From Guptibacillus spartinae (GTDB lineage Bacteria; Bacillota; Bacilli; Bacillales; Guptibacillaceae): 64,000 bases of DNA. The DNA is taken from NCBI RefSeq assembly GCF_028610625.1, contig NZ_JAQQWU010000001.1, forward strand, positions 62,001 through 126,000, in the 5' to 3' direction. The position numbers and the translations under genes were made by a program. The notes beneath the pieces are model-generated. The model was given only the letters and a program-made list of their open reading frames with translations, was not told the DNA's origin and searched no databases. Below are positions 51,055-60,130 of the stretch, in pieces; position 1 is the stretch's first letter; each line of letters begins with the position of its first letter.

Positions 51055-52710
51055 TTAAGTGCTGGGAGAATTGTTTTTTGGGAAATGGAGAGTGACAGTC
51101 GTTCCGATTCCGACTTCGCTATTAAAAGCAATCCTTCCATTATGGTTTTCAATAATTTTAAAGCTGGATAAAAGTCCGAGACCGGTACCCTCTTCTTTCG
51201 TCGTATAAAATGGTTCTCCGAGCGTTTTTAACTTATGATCAGGAATGCCCACTCCTTCATCAGTTATCGTTACTTCAATTAAATCTCCTGTTGCAAAGGT
51301 TCTTAAGCTGACGCTTCCCCCTTCTGGCATTGATTCAATCGCATTTTTAATTAAGTTAATGAAAACTTGTTTAAGCTGATTCTCTTCCCCATATAAAGTG
51401 TCATCTTTCTCTGTAAAGTGTTTAATGAAAGTAATATTGTACAGATTGGCCTGCGTACTTAATAACTGTAGAACATAGGAAATTAACTTATTTAAACTAA
51501 AAAAAGTAAAGTGGGAGGCCTGTGGTTTCGCTAACACGAGCAAGTCTTTAATAATCGCATCCATTCGATCAATTTCTGAAAGCATAATGGGTAGAAACGG
51601 CGTTTTTTCTGCGATTGATTGATCGTCGTTTAGAAGCTGGATAAATCCTTTTACAGAAGTAAGTGGGTTTCGTATTTCATGAGCAACGCTTGCCGCTAAT
51701 TGACCTACTGCCGATAACTTTTCAGTTTTTAGCAAAGCTTCTTCCGTTTTCTTTTTATCTGTGATATCCAAAAAAGCTGCCATAATGCCATCAATCTTCC
51801 CGTTTTCATCTACAATTGGAGCGGTAGAGAGCGCTGTGTGAACAATTGATCCATCTTTTCTCAGGCGTTGCACTTCTTTATTGACAATATGACCATGAGA
51901 AATGATTTCAGGTATCGTAATATCTTTTTCACCTTGAGGTACAATGGGACTTTTCTTGCCCATTACTTCCTCACTTTTCCATCCAAATATCTTTTCTGCA
52001 GCTGGATTCCATAGGCGAATATTGGCATCCATATCAAGAGCGAGAGTTGCAATTGGGGAGGCGCTAATAATGGCATGGATGAGTTGCTTTGCTTCCCATA
52101 ACTCTTTTACGGCTTGTTTTCGTTCTGTAATGTCACGGGTTTGAATAATCGTCATTACTTTTTGATCAAAACGTATCGGGATGAGCGTTGATTCTACATC
52201 CATTATGTCATTGTTCGAGCGCAACAATTGGTATTCAATTGTTTCTGAATCCTTGTTTTGATTCGTATGAATGTTGTGCAAAATTTCCTTGATCTTTCTT
52301 TGATCCTCTGGATTGACGACGAGAGAATCACGATGCAGATAGAGATCACTAAGAGAATTAACACCAGCCATTCTTAAACCTGTGTGGTTTGTGTAAGTGA
52401 TTTCTCCATCTTTTAACAAACAAATGGCATAGGGAGAAGACTCAACAAGACGACGATATCGCTCTTCGCTTTCTAAAAGTTGATTTTCCATTTCTTTATT
52501 TTTTTGCAAAAGATATTTTAAAAGAAAATAAAGAAATAAACTTGTTAAAAAAATGAAAAACCATCCTTTATAAAGGCCGATCTGTTTGTTTGTAATAAAA
52601 TCAAAGGAAAAGCGGTAAAGAATCATATCTGAAAGTAAAATCCACAATGATCCAAATAGAAAGTAGCTACCAATAATAATCCATGGGATTGATTTTGTTT
52701 TTATATGCAA
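51055..52710 (-). CDS. PAS-domain membrane histidine kinase (sporulation-kinase type)
   Basis: A 551-residue orphan sensor kinase. Two N-terminal transmembrane helices (about 8-28 and 47-68) flank a short outer loop. PAS domain 1 (about 85-205) and PAS domain 2 (about 210-325, with an ITDKK PAC end) precede a HisKA domain with phospho-His in VAHEIRNPLTS and an HATPase domain with the N-box NLIKNAIES and G-boxes DEGVGIP and GTGLGL. The layout resembles KinE/KinB-type Spo0F kinases. No response regulator is nearby, as is usual for phosphorelay kinases. AAAGGA favours TTG 52710; the long upstream frame lacks support. Confidence 0.88.
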   Translation of the reverse strand: MHIKTKSIPWIIIGSYFLFGSLWILLSDMILYRFSFDFITNKQIGLYKGWFFIFLTSLFLYFLLKYLLQKNKEMENQLLESEERYRRLVESSPYAICLLKDGEITYTNHTGLRMAGVNSLSDLYLHRDSLVVNPEDQRKIKEILHNIHTNQNKDSETIEYQLLRSNNDIMDVESTLIPIRFDQKVMTIIQTRDITERKQAVKELWEAKQLIHAIISASPIATLALDMDANIRLWNPAAEKIFGWKSEEVMGKKSPIVPQGEKDITIPEIISHGHIVNKEVQRLRKDGSIVHTALSTAPIVDENGKIDGIMAAFLDITDKKKTEEALLKTEKLSAVGQLAASVAHEIRNPLTSVKGFIQLLNDDQSIAEKTPFLPIMLSEIDRMDAIIKDLLVLAKPQASHFTFFSLNKLISYVLQLLSTQANLYNITFIKHFTEKDDTLYGEENQLKQVFINLIKNAIESMPEGGSVSLRTFATGDLIEVTITDEGVGIPDHKLKTLGEPFYTTKEEGTGLGLLSSFKIIENHNGRIAFNSEVGIGTTVTLHFPKNNSPST

Positions 52711-52966
52711 GAGAGTTTGTCCTTTCTCAAGGTCTTCATTTTTTATTTTACTGATGTGGTAAGTGAATGACAAAGTGCACGGAAGATTGGAAAAATATTT
52801 AGGTAGATAGTAATAAGAAAGAATGGTACATTTATAGCTAGGGTTAACGCAAATAAACGGATTTACCCATTTTTTGATGAATGATTGACCGTCGATCATC
52901 CTGGTGGTGACACGAATGGTCTATAAATAACGAATGATGATTTATATTGAAGGAGATAAAATTTCT

Positions 52967-54001
52967 ATGAATGACAAACAAATGGAACCTCGTCGTCGAT
53001 ATAAACCGAAGAAAAAACGCCGAGGCTTACGAATCACGCTTTTGCTATTATTACTTATTATAGTCGGTATTGGTGGATACGGTGGATATCTTTATTATAA
53101 AGTATCAAGCGTTTCTGACAAATCATTAATGCAACCAAATCGAGGCGAACAGTCTGATCTTAGAGACAGTGCAGTCGATATAGGAAAAGATCATTTTTCA
53201 GTGTTACTACTTGGTGTTGACGATGAAGAAAATACATCGAACGGTCGCAGTGATTCCATGATGGTCGCAACTTTCAATCAAGATGATAAATCCATGAAGC
53301 TTCTCAGTATCCCGCGCGATTCCTACGTTCAGATTCCGGGTAGAGGGATGGACAAAATTACTCATGCTCACGCGTTTGGTGGCATTGACTTAACAATTGA
53401 CACAGTTGAAGGCTTGCTCGGCATTCCGATTGATGAAGTCGTTCGAGTTAACTTTGATGCGTTTAAAACAGCCATTGATGAGCTTGGCGGAATTGATGTT
53501 ACGATTGAATCGCAACTTATAGCTGATCAATTATATAAAGAATCAAAAGGTAAAATTGATTTGGAGGTTGGTGAGCAAACGCTAAATGGTAAAGAGGCAC
53601 TTGCTTTTGCAAGGACACGTAAGGCAGATTCAGATTTGAAACGTGGACAGCGCCAGATGGAAGTGATTACAGCTGCGATCGACAAAGTAAGCTCCCTTTC
53701 CTCTATACCAAAATATGGCGATGTTGTGGATCGAATTGGAGAAAACTTAACGATGAGTTTTACGTTTAATGAAGCTCTCGGCCTATATCCGTTTATTTCT
53801 AAGATTGATTCAATTGAAAAGCTTCAGCTAACAGGAACCGACTTCCAACCAGCTGGAACCTATTACTTTAAGCTTGATGATCAGTCGTTAGCTACTGCTA
53901 AATCAGAACTTCGATCTCATCTTAATCTAGAAGACCAAATGGATGATCCAAATGGGAATATGAATGCTTTAGATGGAGAACAGGGTGAAACAACGCCTTA
54001 G
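52967..54001 (+). CDS. LytR-CpsA-Psr (LCP) family wall glycopolymer ligase
   Basis: A 344-residue membrane-anchored enzyme. A very basic N-terminus (RRRYKPKKKRRG) precedes one transmembrane helix (about 24-44). The extracellular LCP domain (about 85-290) has the hallmark VLLLGVDDEE, RSDSMMVATF, LSIPRDSYVQIPG and AFARTRKADSDLKRGQRQ motifs that bind the polyprenyl-pyrophosphate substrate. LCP proteins attach teichoic acids or other glycopolymers to peptidoglycan. AAGGAGAT supports ATG 52967. Confidence 0.93.
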   Translation: MNDKQMEPRRRYKPKKKRRGLRITLLLLLLIIVGIGGYGGYLYYKVSSVSDKSLMQPNRGEQSDLRDSAVDIGKDHFSVLLLGVDDEENTSNGRSDSMMVATFNQDDKSMKLLSIPRDSYVQIPGRGMDKITHAHAFGGIDLTIDTVEGLLGIPIDEVVRVNFDAFKTAIDELGGIDVTIESQLIADQLYKESKGKIDLEVGEQTLNGKEALAFARTRKADSDLKRGQRQMEVITAAIDKVSSLSSIPKYGDVVDRIGENLTMSFTFNEALGLYPFISKIDSIEKLQLTGTDFQPAGTYYFKLDDQSLATAKSELRSHLNLEDQMDDPNGNMNALDGEQGETTP

Positions 54002-54017
54002 AGAAATAGTTAAATCG

Positions 54018-54048
54018 AAAGGAGCAGACATCGCGTCTGTTCCTTTTT
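54018..54048 (+). terminator. Intrinsic terminator of the LCP gene
   Basis: AAAGGAGCAGAC (54018-54029) pairs with GTCTGTTCCTTT (54035-54046), one G-U pair, then Ts. Confidence 0.88.
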
Positions 54049-54119
54049 GATTGGGAGTATGATTACACCACAACAATATCGGGAAAGGGGTTGGAGAATG
54101 TTAGAAAGGGGTTAACGAA

Positions 54120-54968
54120 ATGGCGGGATTAACGTTTGTTAAAAAGCTTGGGAAAGAAATAGGTGAGGATCGCGTGACGAGTCTTGCAGCTGAATTGGCC
54201 TATTATTTTATGTTATCGATCTTTCCATTACTTATTCTTATTCTCTCAATCCTTCCTTATCTGTCCATTGACAAGCAGGAAGCGGTGAGTTTTCTAACGA
54301 AATATGCTCCCGGAGAGACAGGGAGCATCCTTCAGGACAATGTTCTCTCCATTATCAGTGAGCCGCAGGGAGGGTTATTAACAGTCGGGATACTTGGCAC
54401 AATCTGGTCAGCTTCAAATGGTATGATGGCATTAATGAGAGCATTGAACCTTGCGTATGATGTAGAAGAAACAAGATCGTTTATTAAAGCACGCCTTCTC
54501 TCCATTGTTCTTACAATAGGGCTTGTGCTTGTCTTTATTGTCACACTCGTATTACCTGTTTTTGGAGATGTGATTATTGATGCCGTCACATCTGCTCTGA
54601 ATCTTCCGAGCTCGACGGAATTTCTTTTTCGTATTCTTCGCTGGGTCATTGCTGTGGCAATCATGGCATGCATTCTTGCAGCGTTATATCGCTTTGCACC
54701 AAATAAACATTTCCCTTTTAAAGAAGTTATTATTGGAGCTATCGTTGCAACCGTAGGCTGGCAGGTGATTTCCCTGGCGTTTGCTTTCTACGTAAGTAAT
54801 TTCGGTAATTATTCTGCAACTTATGGAAGTCTTGGTGGCGTTATTATTCTAATGCTGTGGTTTTATTTAACTGGCATGATTCTGCTCATAGGCGGCGAGG
54901 TAAATGCGCTTCTTCATAAAAGGAAGCGAACGGCTAGTGTTAGTGAGCAGGAGCAAATTGGTTTTTAA
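54120..54968 (+). CDS. YihY/BrkB-family membrane protein (YfkH-like)
   Basis: A 282-residue protein with six transmembrane helices. The signature SLAAELAYYFMLSIFPLLILILS near the N-terminus, WSASNGMMALMRALNLAYDV, and the final GGVIILMLWFYLTGMILLIGGEVNALL are diagnostic of YihY (formerly misnamed RNase BN). B. subtilis YfkH is the relative; function is unresolved. AGAAAGGGG precedes ATG. Its stop codon overlaps by four bases that of the convergent kinase gene. Confidence 0.9.
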   Translation: MAGLTFVKKLGKEIGEDRVTSLAAELAYYFMLSIFPLLILILSILPYLSIDKQEAVSFLTKYAPGETGSILQDNVLSIISEPQGGLLTVGILGTIWSASNGMMALMRALNLAYDVEETRSFIKARLLSIVLTIGLVLVFIVTLVLPVFGDVIIDAVTSALNLPSSTEFLFRILRWVIAVAIMACILAALYRFAPNKHFPFKEVIIGAIVATVGWQVISLAFAFYVSNFGNYSATYGSLGGVIILMLWFYLTGMILLIGGEVNALLHKRKRTASVSEQEQIGF

Positions 54969-55768
54969 ATCAAGTGCAGCAAAGGCAGTTGAATTGAAAA
55001 GGTTGTACCGAAAGATGGAGAACTTTTCACATTCATCGACCCGTTATGACTTTGAATAATTTGTTTGCTAAGGAACAGGCCAAGGCCAGTTCCTTTTTCT
55101 TTTGTTGTATAAAAAGGATTAAAAACACTATCTTGTGTGGAAGCGTCCATCCCGATCCCATTGTCTCGTATGTTGATTGTCACAAAATGAAAATGTTGAT
55201 GAACTGATAGTGAAATGAGCCCATCCTTTCGGTTCGTTATGCGGATCGCTTCGAGCCCATTCTTTATCACATTTAAAAAAACTTGCTTTAGCTGTCCTTG
55301 ATTCATCATAACTTCAATTGGCTGTTTGAACTTCTGGAGATTGTTGGTTAATTCGCATTTATTTAATTTTGCTTCGCTCTGAAAAAGAAGCAGCATATCT
55401 TTAAGGAATGGGATAAGGTCCATACGCTCTGTCGTCTGTTTTGCTGGTCGAGCGAGCTGTAGGAACTCTTCTACTAGATTGGTTGTACGTTGTATTTCTG
55501 CTAATAATAAATCGGCTATCTCACTTTTTTGCAACTTATCAAGATCAGGTTTGATTAGTTGTAGAAACCCTTTCATGATCGTAAGAGGGTTTTTAATTTC
55601 ATGGGCCACGCCCGCTACAAGGATATGGATGCTACTTAAAGCGTGATTTTCAAAAGCTAACGTTTCCAATTGATGTATCAAGTGATTGTGTTCTTCTATT
55701 GTTGGCGATGGGTCGTGTCGTGGAATCAACGGGCGAATCCCTTTCGTATTTAATTTAGGCTGCTCCAA
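54965..55768 (-). CDS. Soluble orphan histidine kinase without sensor domain
   Basis: A 267-residue protein with a HisKA domain (phospho-His in VAHEIKNPLT, near residue 55) and an HATPase domain (NVIKNGLEA, DNGIGMD, GTGLGL). Only about 45 residues precede HisKA, with no transmembrane helix and no PAS domain. The core resembles Spo0F/Spo0B-linked kinases such as KinD and KinE, and parallels the PAS kinase at 51055. It may be a phosphorelay modulator activated by a partner. AAAGGGG sets TTG 55768. Confidence 0.85.
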   Translation of the reverse strand: MEQPKLNTKGIRPLIPRHDPSPTIEEHNHLIHQLETLAFENHALSSIHILVAGVAHEIKNPLTIMKGFLQLIKPDLDKLQKSEIADLLLAEIQRTTNLVEEFLQLARPAKQTTERMDLIPFLKDMLLLFQSEAKLNKCELTNNLQKFKQPIEVMMNQGQLKQVFLNVIKNGLEAIRITNRKDGLISLSVHQHFHFVTINIRDNGIGMDASTQDSVFNPFYTTKEKGTGLGLFLSKQIIQSHNGSMNVKSSPSFGTTFSIQLPLLHLI

Positions 55769-55897
55769 GTCCGTTACCCCTTTCGTTAACTATTTCTAAA
55801 CGGATAATTATAGAGTAACACCCAAAAATTGCGAAAATTGAAAGTTTGTCGGAAATAATTCAAGTGTTTTTGAAAAAAGTTGTTTGATTTTGACATA

Positions 55898-55928
55898 AAA
55901 AAGAACCTGCACGGTACAGGTTCTTTTT
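55898..55928 (-). terminator. Intrinsic terminator of the HMA-domain gene
   Basis: AAAAAGAACCTG (55898-55909) pairs with CAGGTTCTTTTT (55917-55928), three bases beyond the stop codon on the minus strand. Confidence 0.88.
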
Positions 55929-55931
55929 GAG

Positions 55932-56138
55932 TTAAGCAGGTTCATAACCTGCTTCTTCAATTGTTTGCATAATCGTCGATTGCTCAACCGCTTCTTCATC
56001 AAATAAAATCGTGACCGTTTCTTTTTTCAGATCGGCTAACGCGCGTTCTATTCCATTTAAAGAGAGAAGGGCAGATTCGATTTTCTGAATGCAGTTCTCA
56101 CCCTTCATACCTGCTACAGAGATCGTCATTTCATTCAT
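55932..56138 (-). CDS. HMA-domain (CopZ-like) protein with incomplete metal site
   Basis: A 68-residue ferredoxin-like HMA protein of copper-chaperone size. The usual metal loop GMxCxxC reads GMKGENC (residues 10-16): the first cysteine is Gly13 and only Cys16 remains. The remaining signature, such as EEAGYEPA at the end, is intact. AAAGGAG nine bases before ATG supports expression. It may no longer carry copper, or may act as a dimer sharing single cysteines. No copper ATPase is adjacent. Confidence 0.85.
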   Translation of the reverse strand: MNEMTISVAGMKGENCIQKIESALLSLNGIERALADLKKETVTILFDEEAVEQSTIMQTIEEAGYEPA

Positions 56139-56204
56139 TTGGCTAAACTCCTTTCTTTATCTAGAAACCATTACCCGAATGAAGAGGAGTTTAATCTGGT
56201 GTAG

Positions 56205-56324
56205 CTAAGGCTTATTCGGAGTTTCACTTGAAAGCTGCTCTAAAGATTTGATTTTACCATGTGGATTTTGTGCTTCTTTTCTTTTGCGAAATTGTCTTTC
56301 TCGTTGTCCTTTCGACTGACTCAT
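56205..56324 (-). CDS. Small basic conserved protein, 39 aa
   Basis: ATG 56324 to TAG 56205 encodes MSQSKGQRERQFRKRKEAQN and on, ending in SLEQLSSETPNKP. AAGGGGTG lies eight bases upstream. The NPHGKIKSLEQL part resembles a short Bacillaceae family I recall as DUF6254-like, but I am not certain. Its high Arg/Lys/Gln content suggests nucleic-acid or spore association (inference). Confidence 0.6.
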   Translation of the reverse strand: MSQSKGQRERQFRKRKEAQNPHGKIKSLEQLSSETPNKP

Positions 56325-56384
56325 GCGTTTTTCACCCCTTATGATTGTGTTCTTTCATAAGGTGGCCTCAAGAACAAAATGTAC

Positions 56385-57227
56385 TCACTGCAAATTATGG
56401 GAGTGTAGTTGAACAAAAGTGTACCCTTTTTTCTGTAAGGCGGGTATCGCTTTTTTCACGCCTTCTGCCGTTCCTCCGGTCGGTTGATTCATATGAAGAA
56501 GAGCAATATCTCCGGGTTGTGCTTGCAACAGAGCATCGTTTACCTGTTTGGCGGTAAATGTTGCGCCGGCATCTCCAAGTATGGTGTAATTCACAATTTG
56601 AATACCAAGTTCGTGAGCAACTTGAACGGCTACGTCATCATAATAAGCTGTTCCTGAACGGAAAAGTGTCGGTGATTCACCTGTAAGTCCCTCGATTTTC
56701 TCTTGATTCTCTTTCATTTCTTCAATTACTTCTTTAACCGAGGTTGTTCCCGAGATGCCCCAAGCTGACTCTCCGTTTACAGATAGCGGTTTGTGAAGCG
56801 TACCGTGATTTTCAATTTGAAAGAGTGGATCATGAGCAAGTTCTTGGAAGAGCGCAGTGTTTTGATCAATCCATCTGCTGTTAATAAAAAGAGTGGAAGG
56901 CACTTGCTTTTCTTTTAAATAAGTAATCAATTCCTCATCAACACCATTGCCGTGAGCACCGCCACAAGCATCAAATGTTAAGGCGATTTCCTTTTTAGAT
57001 GAATGAAAATGAGTGTAAACACCAGCTACATTTTCACCAAATTCAGTTGGGATTTTGTTTTCGTATTTTGCAATGAGTTGTTCCTTGCTATTTTCCACAA
57101 GAAAAGAAGGGACAGATCTTTTCGTATTCGTCTCCTCTAGAAGTGATAGGTTATCTGCTTGTTGAATCTGACAACCCATTAGAAAGAAGAAAAGAAGGAT
57201 CAATCCAATTTGTTTTACGAATGTCAT
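56385..57227 (-). CDS. Polysaccharide deacetylase lipoprotein (NodB domain)
   Basis: A lipoprotein of about 280 residues. The signal ends in LMGC (Cys about residue 19). The NodB domain (about 85-275) has a TFDACGG motif 1, in which the usual second Asp of TFDD is Ala, and ENHGTLHKPL with the HxxxxH zinc histidines. LFRSGTAYYDD gives the motif 3 arginine, and DIALLHMNQP the late His. It probably deacetylates peptidoglycan or another wall sugar outside the membrane. Start ambiguous among 57236, 57233 and 57227. Confidence 0.85.
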   Translation of the reverse strand: MTFVKQIGLILLFFFLMGCQIQQADNLSLLEETNTKRSVPSFLVENSKEQLIAKYENKIPTEFGENVAGVYTHFHSSKKEIALTFDACGGAHGNGVDEELITYLKEKQVPSTLFINSRWIDQNTALFQELAHDPLFQIENHGTLHKPLSVNGESAWGISGTTSVKEVIEEMKENQEKIEGLTGESPTLFRSGTAYYDDVAVQVAHELGIQIVNYTILGDAGATFTAKQVNDALLQAQPGDIALLHMNQPTGGTAEGVKKAIPALQKKGYTFVQLHSHNLQ

Positions 57228-57278
57228 AGTCATCACCAGAACTTAGCATATCATAGAAAAGATAGGATGAAATGGAAA

Positions 57279-57309
57279 AAACCTCCTTAGATGAAGATCA
57301 AGGAGGTTT
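57279..57309 (-). terminator. Intrinsic terminator of the NCS2 permease gene
   Basis: AAACCTCCTT (57279-57288) pairs with AAGGAGGTTT (57300-57309); on the minus strand it runs into TTTTTT. Confidence 0.85.
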
Positions 57310-57327
57310 GTCGAACTTTCTTACCCT

Positions 57328-58602
57328 CTAGATGGTGTGTAAGAAAAAGTTTATAAAAAACAGGCCTGCGATAATGTACATCGGTACAGGTACTTCTTTC
57401 CCTTTTCCTAAAGCAATTTTTAGGAACGGATAAGCAATGAAACCAAAAGCAATGCCGTCCACGATGCTGTAGGTGAGCGGAATCATTACAATGATCAAGA
57501 AGGCAGGAAATCCTTCAGAAAAATCCTGTAGGGAAATGTTTTGAATGGATGTAATCATCAGACCGCCAATAATAATCAGAACTGGTGCAATAGCCGAGTC
57601 AGGTATGATTTTGAAAATAGGGATAAAGAATAGCGACGTTAAGAACAATAACCCTGTTGTAATAGCTGTCATTCCTGTTCGACCACCAGCTGAGATGCCT
57701 GAAGCACTTTCAACGGTAGAAACTGTTGGACTTGTACCGAACAAACCAGAGGAGATAGCTGATATTGCGTTTGCCTGGTAAGACTTAGCGAACTTTCGCT
57801 GATCCGGTAGTAATCCAGTTAACAAACCCATATTCTCAAAGACAAGAATCATCGCCATTGAGAAAGTCGCGATCCAGAATGGAAGCATGAGAATGTCATC
57901 GAATGACATGGCAGCAAATACCGATCCATAGGATGAGAATGAAAAGCGATCTTGTTGACCAGTTTCAATTAATCCAAGCGACCACGCAAGTGCAGTGCCC
58001 GCTAACATACTGATAAGAAAGTGGCCTTTCACATTTCGGATGAAGAGAATGGCAGCTAATGCTAGCGTGGCGAGAGTAGCAATCACATGAGCGGACCCGA
58101 GGTTTCCAAGTGCCACAAATGTAGAATCGCTGGAAACGACGATCCCGCCTTTTTGTAAACCGATGAATGTAAGAAATAAACCAATTCCGACGGTAATCGC
58201 TTCTTTTAATGAACGTGGGATTGCTTTTGAAAGAACACCAGAGAGCGGTGTAAAAGCGGTTATCGCAAATAATATCCCTGCAACAAAGACAGAAGCGAGC
58301 GCCACCTCCCATCTTAGTCCCATTGATTCAACCATTGTATACGTAAAGAACGCATTTACACCCATCCCTGGAACGAGGATAATTGGTGCATTTGCGTAAA
58401 AACCAATTAACAGGCAGCCGACCACTGACGTCAGGACTGTTGCAATCATTCCTGCTTCAAAAGGAATTCCTGCATCAGCAAGTATTGACGCGTTAACCGC
58501 TGCAATATAAACAATTGTAAAAAATGACGTAATGCCGGCAAGAATTTCTTTCTTCAGTGAAGTATCGTGAGCCTGAAAATCAAAATGAATTTTCGTTTTC
58601 AC
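57328..58602 (-). CDS. AzgA-type NCS2 purine permease (guanine/hypoxanthine or adenine)
   Basis: A 424-residue proton symporter with about 13 membrane segments. The AzgA/PbuG-type N-terminus LKKEILAGITSFFTIVYI, the substrate-site VPGMGVNAFF, and GTSPTVSTVESASGISAGGRTGM are all present. B. subtilis PbuG and PbuO are relatives. The sequence upstream shows no purine-riboswitch core, unlike pbuG. GTG start with AAGGG. Divergent from another purine permease gene at 58786. Confidence 0.92.
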   Translation of the reverse strand: MKTKIHFDFQAHDTSLKKEILAGITSFFTIVYIAAVNASILADAGIPFEAGMIATVLTSVVGCLLIGFYANAPIILVPGMGVNAFFTYTMVESMGLRWEVALASVFVAGILFAITAFTPLSGVLSKAIPRSLKEAITVGIGLFLTFIGLQKGGIVVSSDSTFVALGNLGSAHVIATLATLALAAILFIRNVKGHFLISMLAGTALAWSLGLIETGQQDRFSFSSYGSVFAAMSFDDILMLPFWIATFSMAMILVFENMGLLTGLLPDQRKFAKSYQANAISAISSGLFGTSPTVSTVESASGISAGGRTGMTAITTGLLFLTSLFFIPIFKIIPDSAIAPVLIIIGGLMITSIQNISLQDFSEGFPAFLIIVMIPLTYSIVDGIAFGFIAYPFLKIALGKGKEVPVPMYIIAGLFFINFFLHTI

Positions 58603-58785
58603 TTTATTCCCTTCTTACTTGTGTTTCCCTCTCCCACCCGTGTATTTGAAAAATCAAATCACCAATAAAACAGTATATCAGAGCAAGAGATGTTTTTATA
58701 GTGGAAAAAAACGTAATGACCTGTGCGAACCGCTTTGATAAGATGAAGGTGTACATAATTCGTTTTGATGAAAGAAGGCTTTTAC

Positions 58786-60066
58786 ATGCGTAATACGTTA
58801 TCTGCTCTTCAATGGGCGATCTTTATGATTGCAGGCTCGATCGTGGCGCCTGTTGCGATTGCAAGCTTGTTCCATCTAGATCCTGCGATGGCAGCAGGAT
58901 TCGTTCAGAGAACAATGTTTGTTCTAGGCGTAGCTGGAATTTTGCAGGCTACGCTCGGTCACCGTCTGCCGATTAATGAAGGTCCTGCAGGGTTATGGTG
59001 GGGCGTCTTTGTTTTATATGCAGGATTAAGCTCCACGCTATTTGGGTCGGAGGTAGAGACACTTCAAGCGCTCGAACTTGCCATGATTGTTAGCGGAATT
59101 GTTTTTATCTTACTTAGCGCATTTGGTTTAGTAGAGAAGCTATCCCGTCTTTTTACTCCAGTCGTAACAGGGATTTATCTATTACTTCTTGTCGCTCAGT
59201 TAAGTGGCTCCTTTCTCAATGGAATGATGGGGGTAGGTTATCTGAAAGAGGGGATTGACCTTCGAATTGCAGGGCTATCTCTACTGCTAGTCATTGTATC
59301 CATCTGGTTTTCGAGATCCATGCCTGCAATGATTCAGCAGTATAGTATCCTGATTATTTTAATTGTCGGATGGATTTTATTTGCTGTGCTTGGATTAGCA
59401 AAACCAGTCGTTCTTCCAGAGGGAGGGTTCATTCAATTACCAGAGGTATTTGCGTTTGGTTATCCAACTTGGGATTCTGGAATGATTGTCACGGCGCTCC
59501 TTGTCACACTTCTTTTACTTACAAATATGATTGCAAGTATTAGGGTCGTGGAAGAAGTATTAAATAAGTTATCAAATTCTAAGCCAATGGGTCGGTACAG
59601 ACAAGCAGGATTTATATCTGGGATTAATCAACTATTAGGTGGCGTCTTTTCGGCAGTGGGAAGTGTTCCCATATCGGGTGCTGCAGGATTTATTTTAACG
59701 ACAGGGCTTAAACGAAAGTTACCGTTTATTTTGGGTAGTGGATTTATTATCGTCATTAGCTTATTCCCAGCGCTGATGGCGTTCTTTGCCGCATTACCCG
59801 AACCGGTTGGCTATGCTGTTATTTTTATTGTTTTCGTAAACATGGTCGGCATTGCGTTTAACGAGTTTAAAAAGGATGAAACAGAGGGAAAACCATTTAT
59901 AATAGGCATTTCTTTTATGGTTGGGATTGGGACGATGTTTATCCCGCCAGAAGCTTTTCAGCAAGCCCCGCCTATTGCCGCTTCCATTTTAAATAACGGT
60001 CTGATTCTTGGCTCTATTACGGCGATTTTCACAGAGCAGCTCCTATTCAAAAAGAATCGTGATTAA
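58786..60066 (+). CDS. NCS2 uracil/xanthine-type permease (YwdJ-like)
   Basis: A 426-residue polytopic transporter of the uracil/xanthine (NAT) branch. Substrate-binding features of the family are seen in PINEGPAGLWWG and SVPISGAAGFILTTG. It most resembles the putative purine permease YwdJ of B. subtilis; uracil or xanthine specificity cannot be separated. AAGAAGG precedes ATG 58786 (the frame starts at 58765). Confidence 0.85.
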   Translation: MRNTLSALQWAIFMIAGSIVAPVAIASLFHLDPAMAAGFVQRTMFVLGVAGILQATLGHRLPINEGPAGLWWGVFVLYAGLSSTLFGSEVETLQALELAMIVSGIVFILLSAFGLVEKLSRLFTPVVTGIYLLLLVAQLSGSFLNGMMGVGYLKEGIDLRIAGLSLLLVIVSIWFSRSMPAMIQQYSILIILIVGWILFAVLGLAKPVVLPEGGFIQLPEVFAFGYPTWDSGMIVTALLVTLLLLTNMIASIRVVEEVLNKLSNSKPMGRYRQAGFISGINQLLGGVFSAVGSVPISGAAGFILTTGLKRKLPFILGSGFIIVISLFPALMAFFAALPEPVGYAVIFIVFVNMVGIAFNEFKKDETEGKPFIIGISFMVGIGTMFIPPEAFQQAPPIAASILNNGLILGSITAIFTEQLLFKKNRD

Positions 60067-60130
60067 AGTCACAGGACTTGTCTCGCTAAAGTGGTAAGCT
60101 GAAATCAGATCAGGGGAGGAGAATGGTGAG

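Noticed and set aside
52711-52899. N-terminal extension of the PAS kinase
   Set aside because: No RBS at the upstream ATG and unlikely composition; AAAGGA suits TTG 52710.
58603-58760. Purine riboswitch before the AzgA-type permease
   Set aside because: The conserved purine-aptamer core segments are not present in the minus-strand leader.
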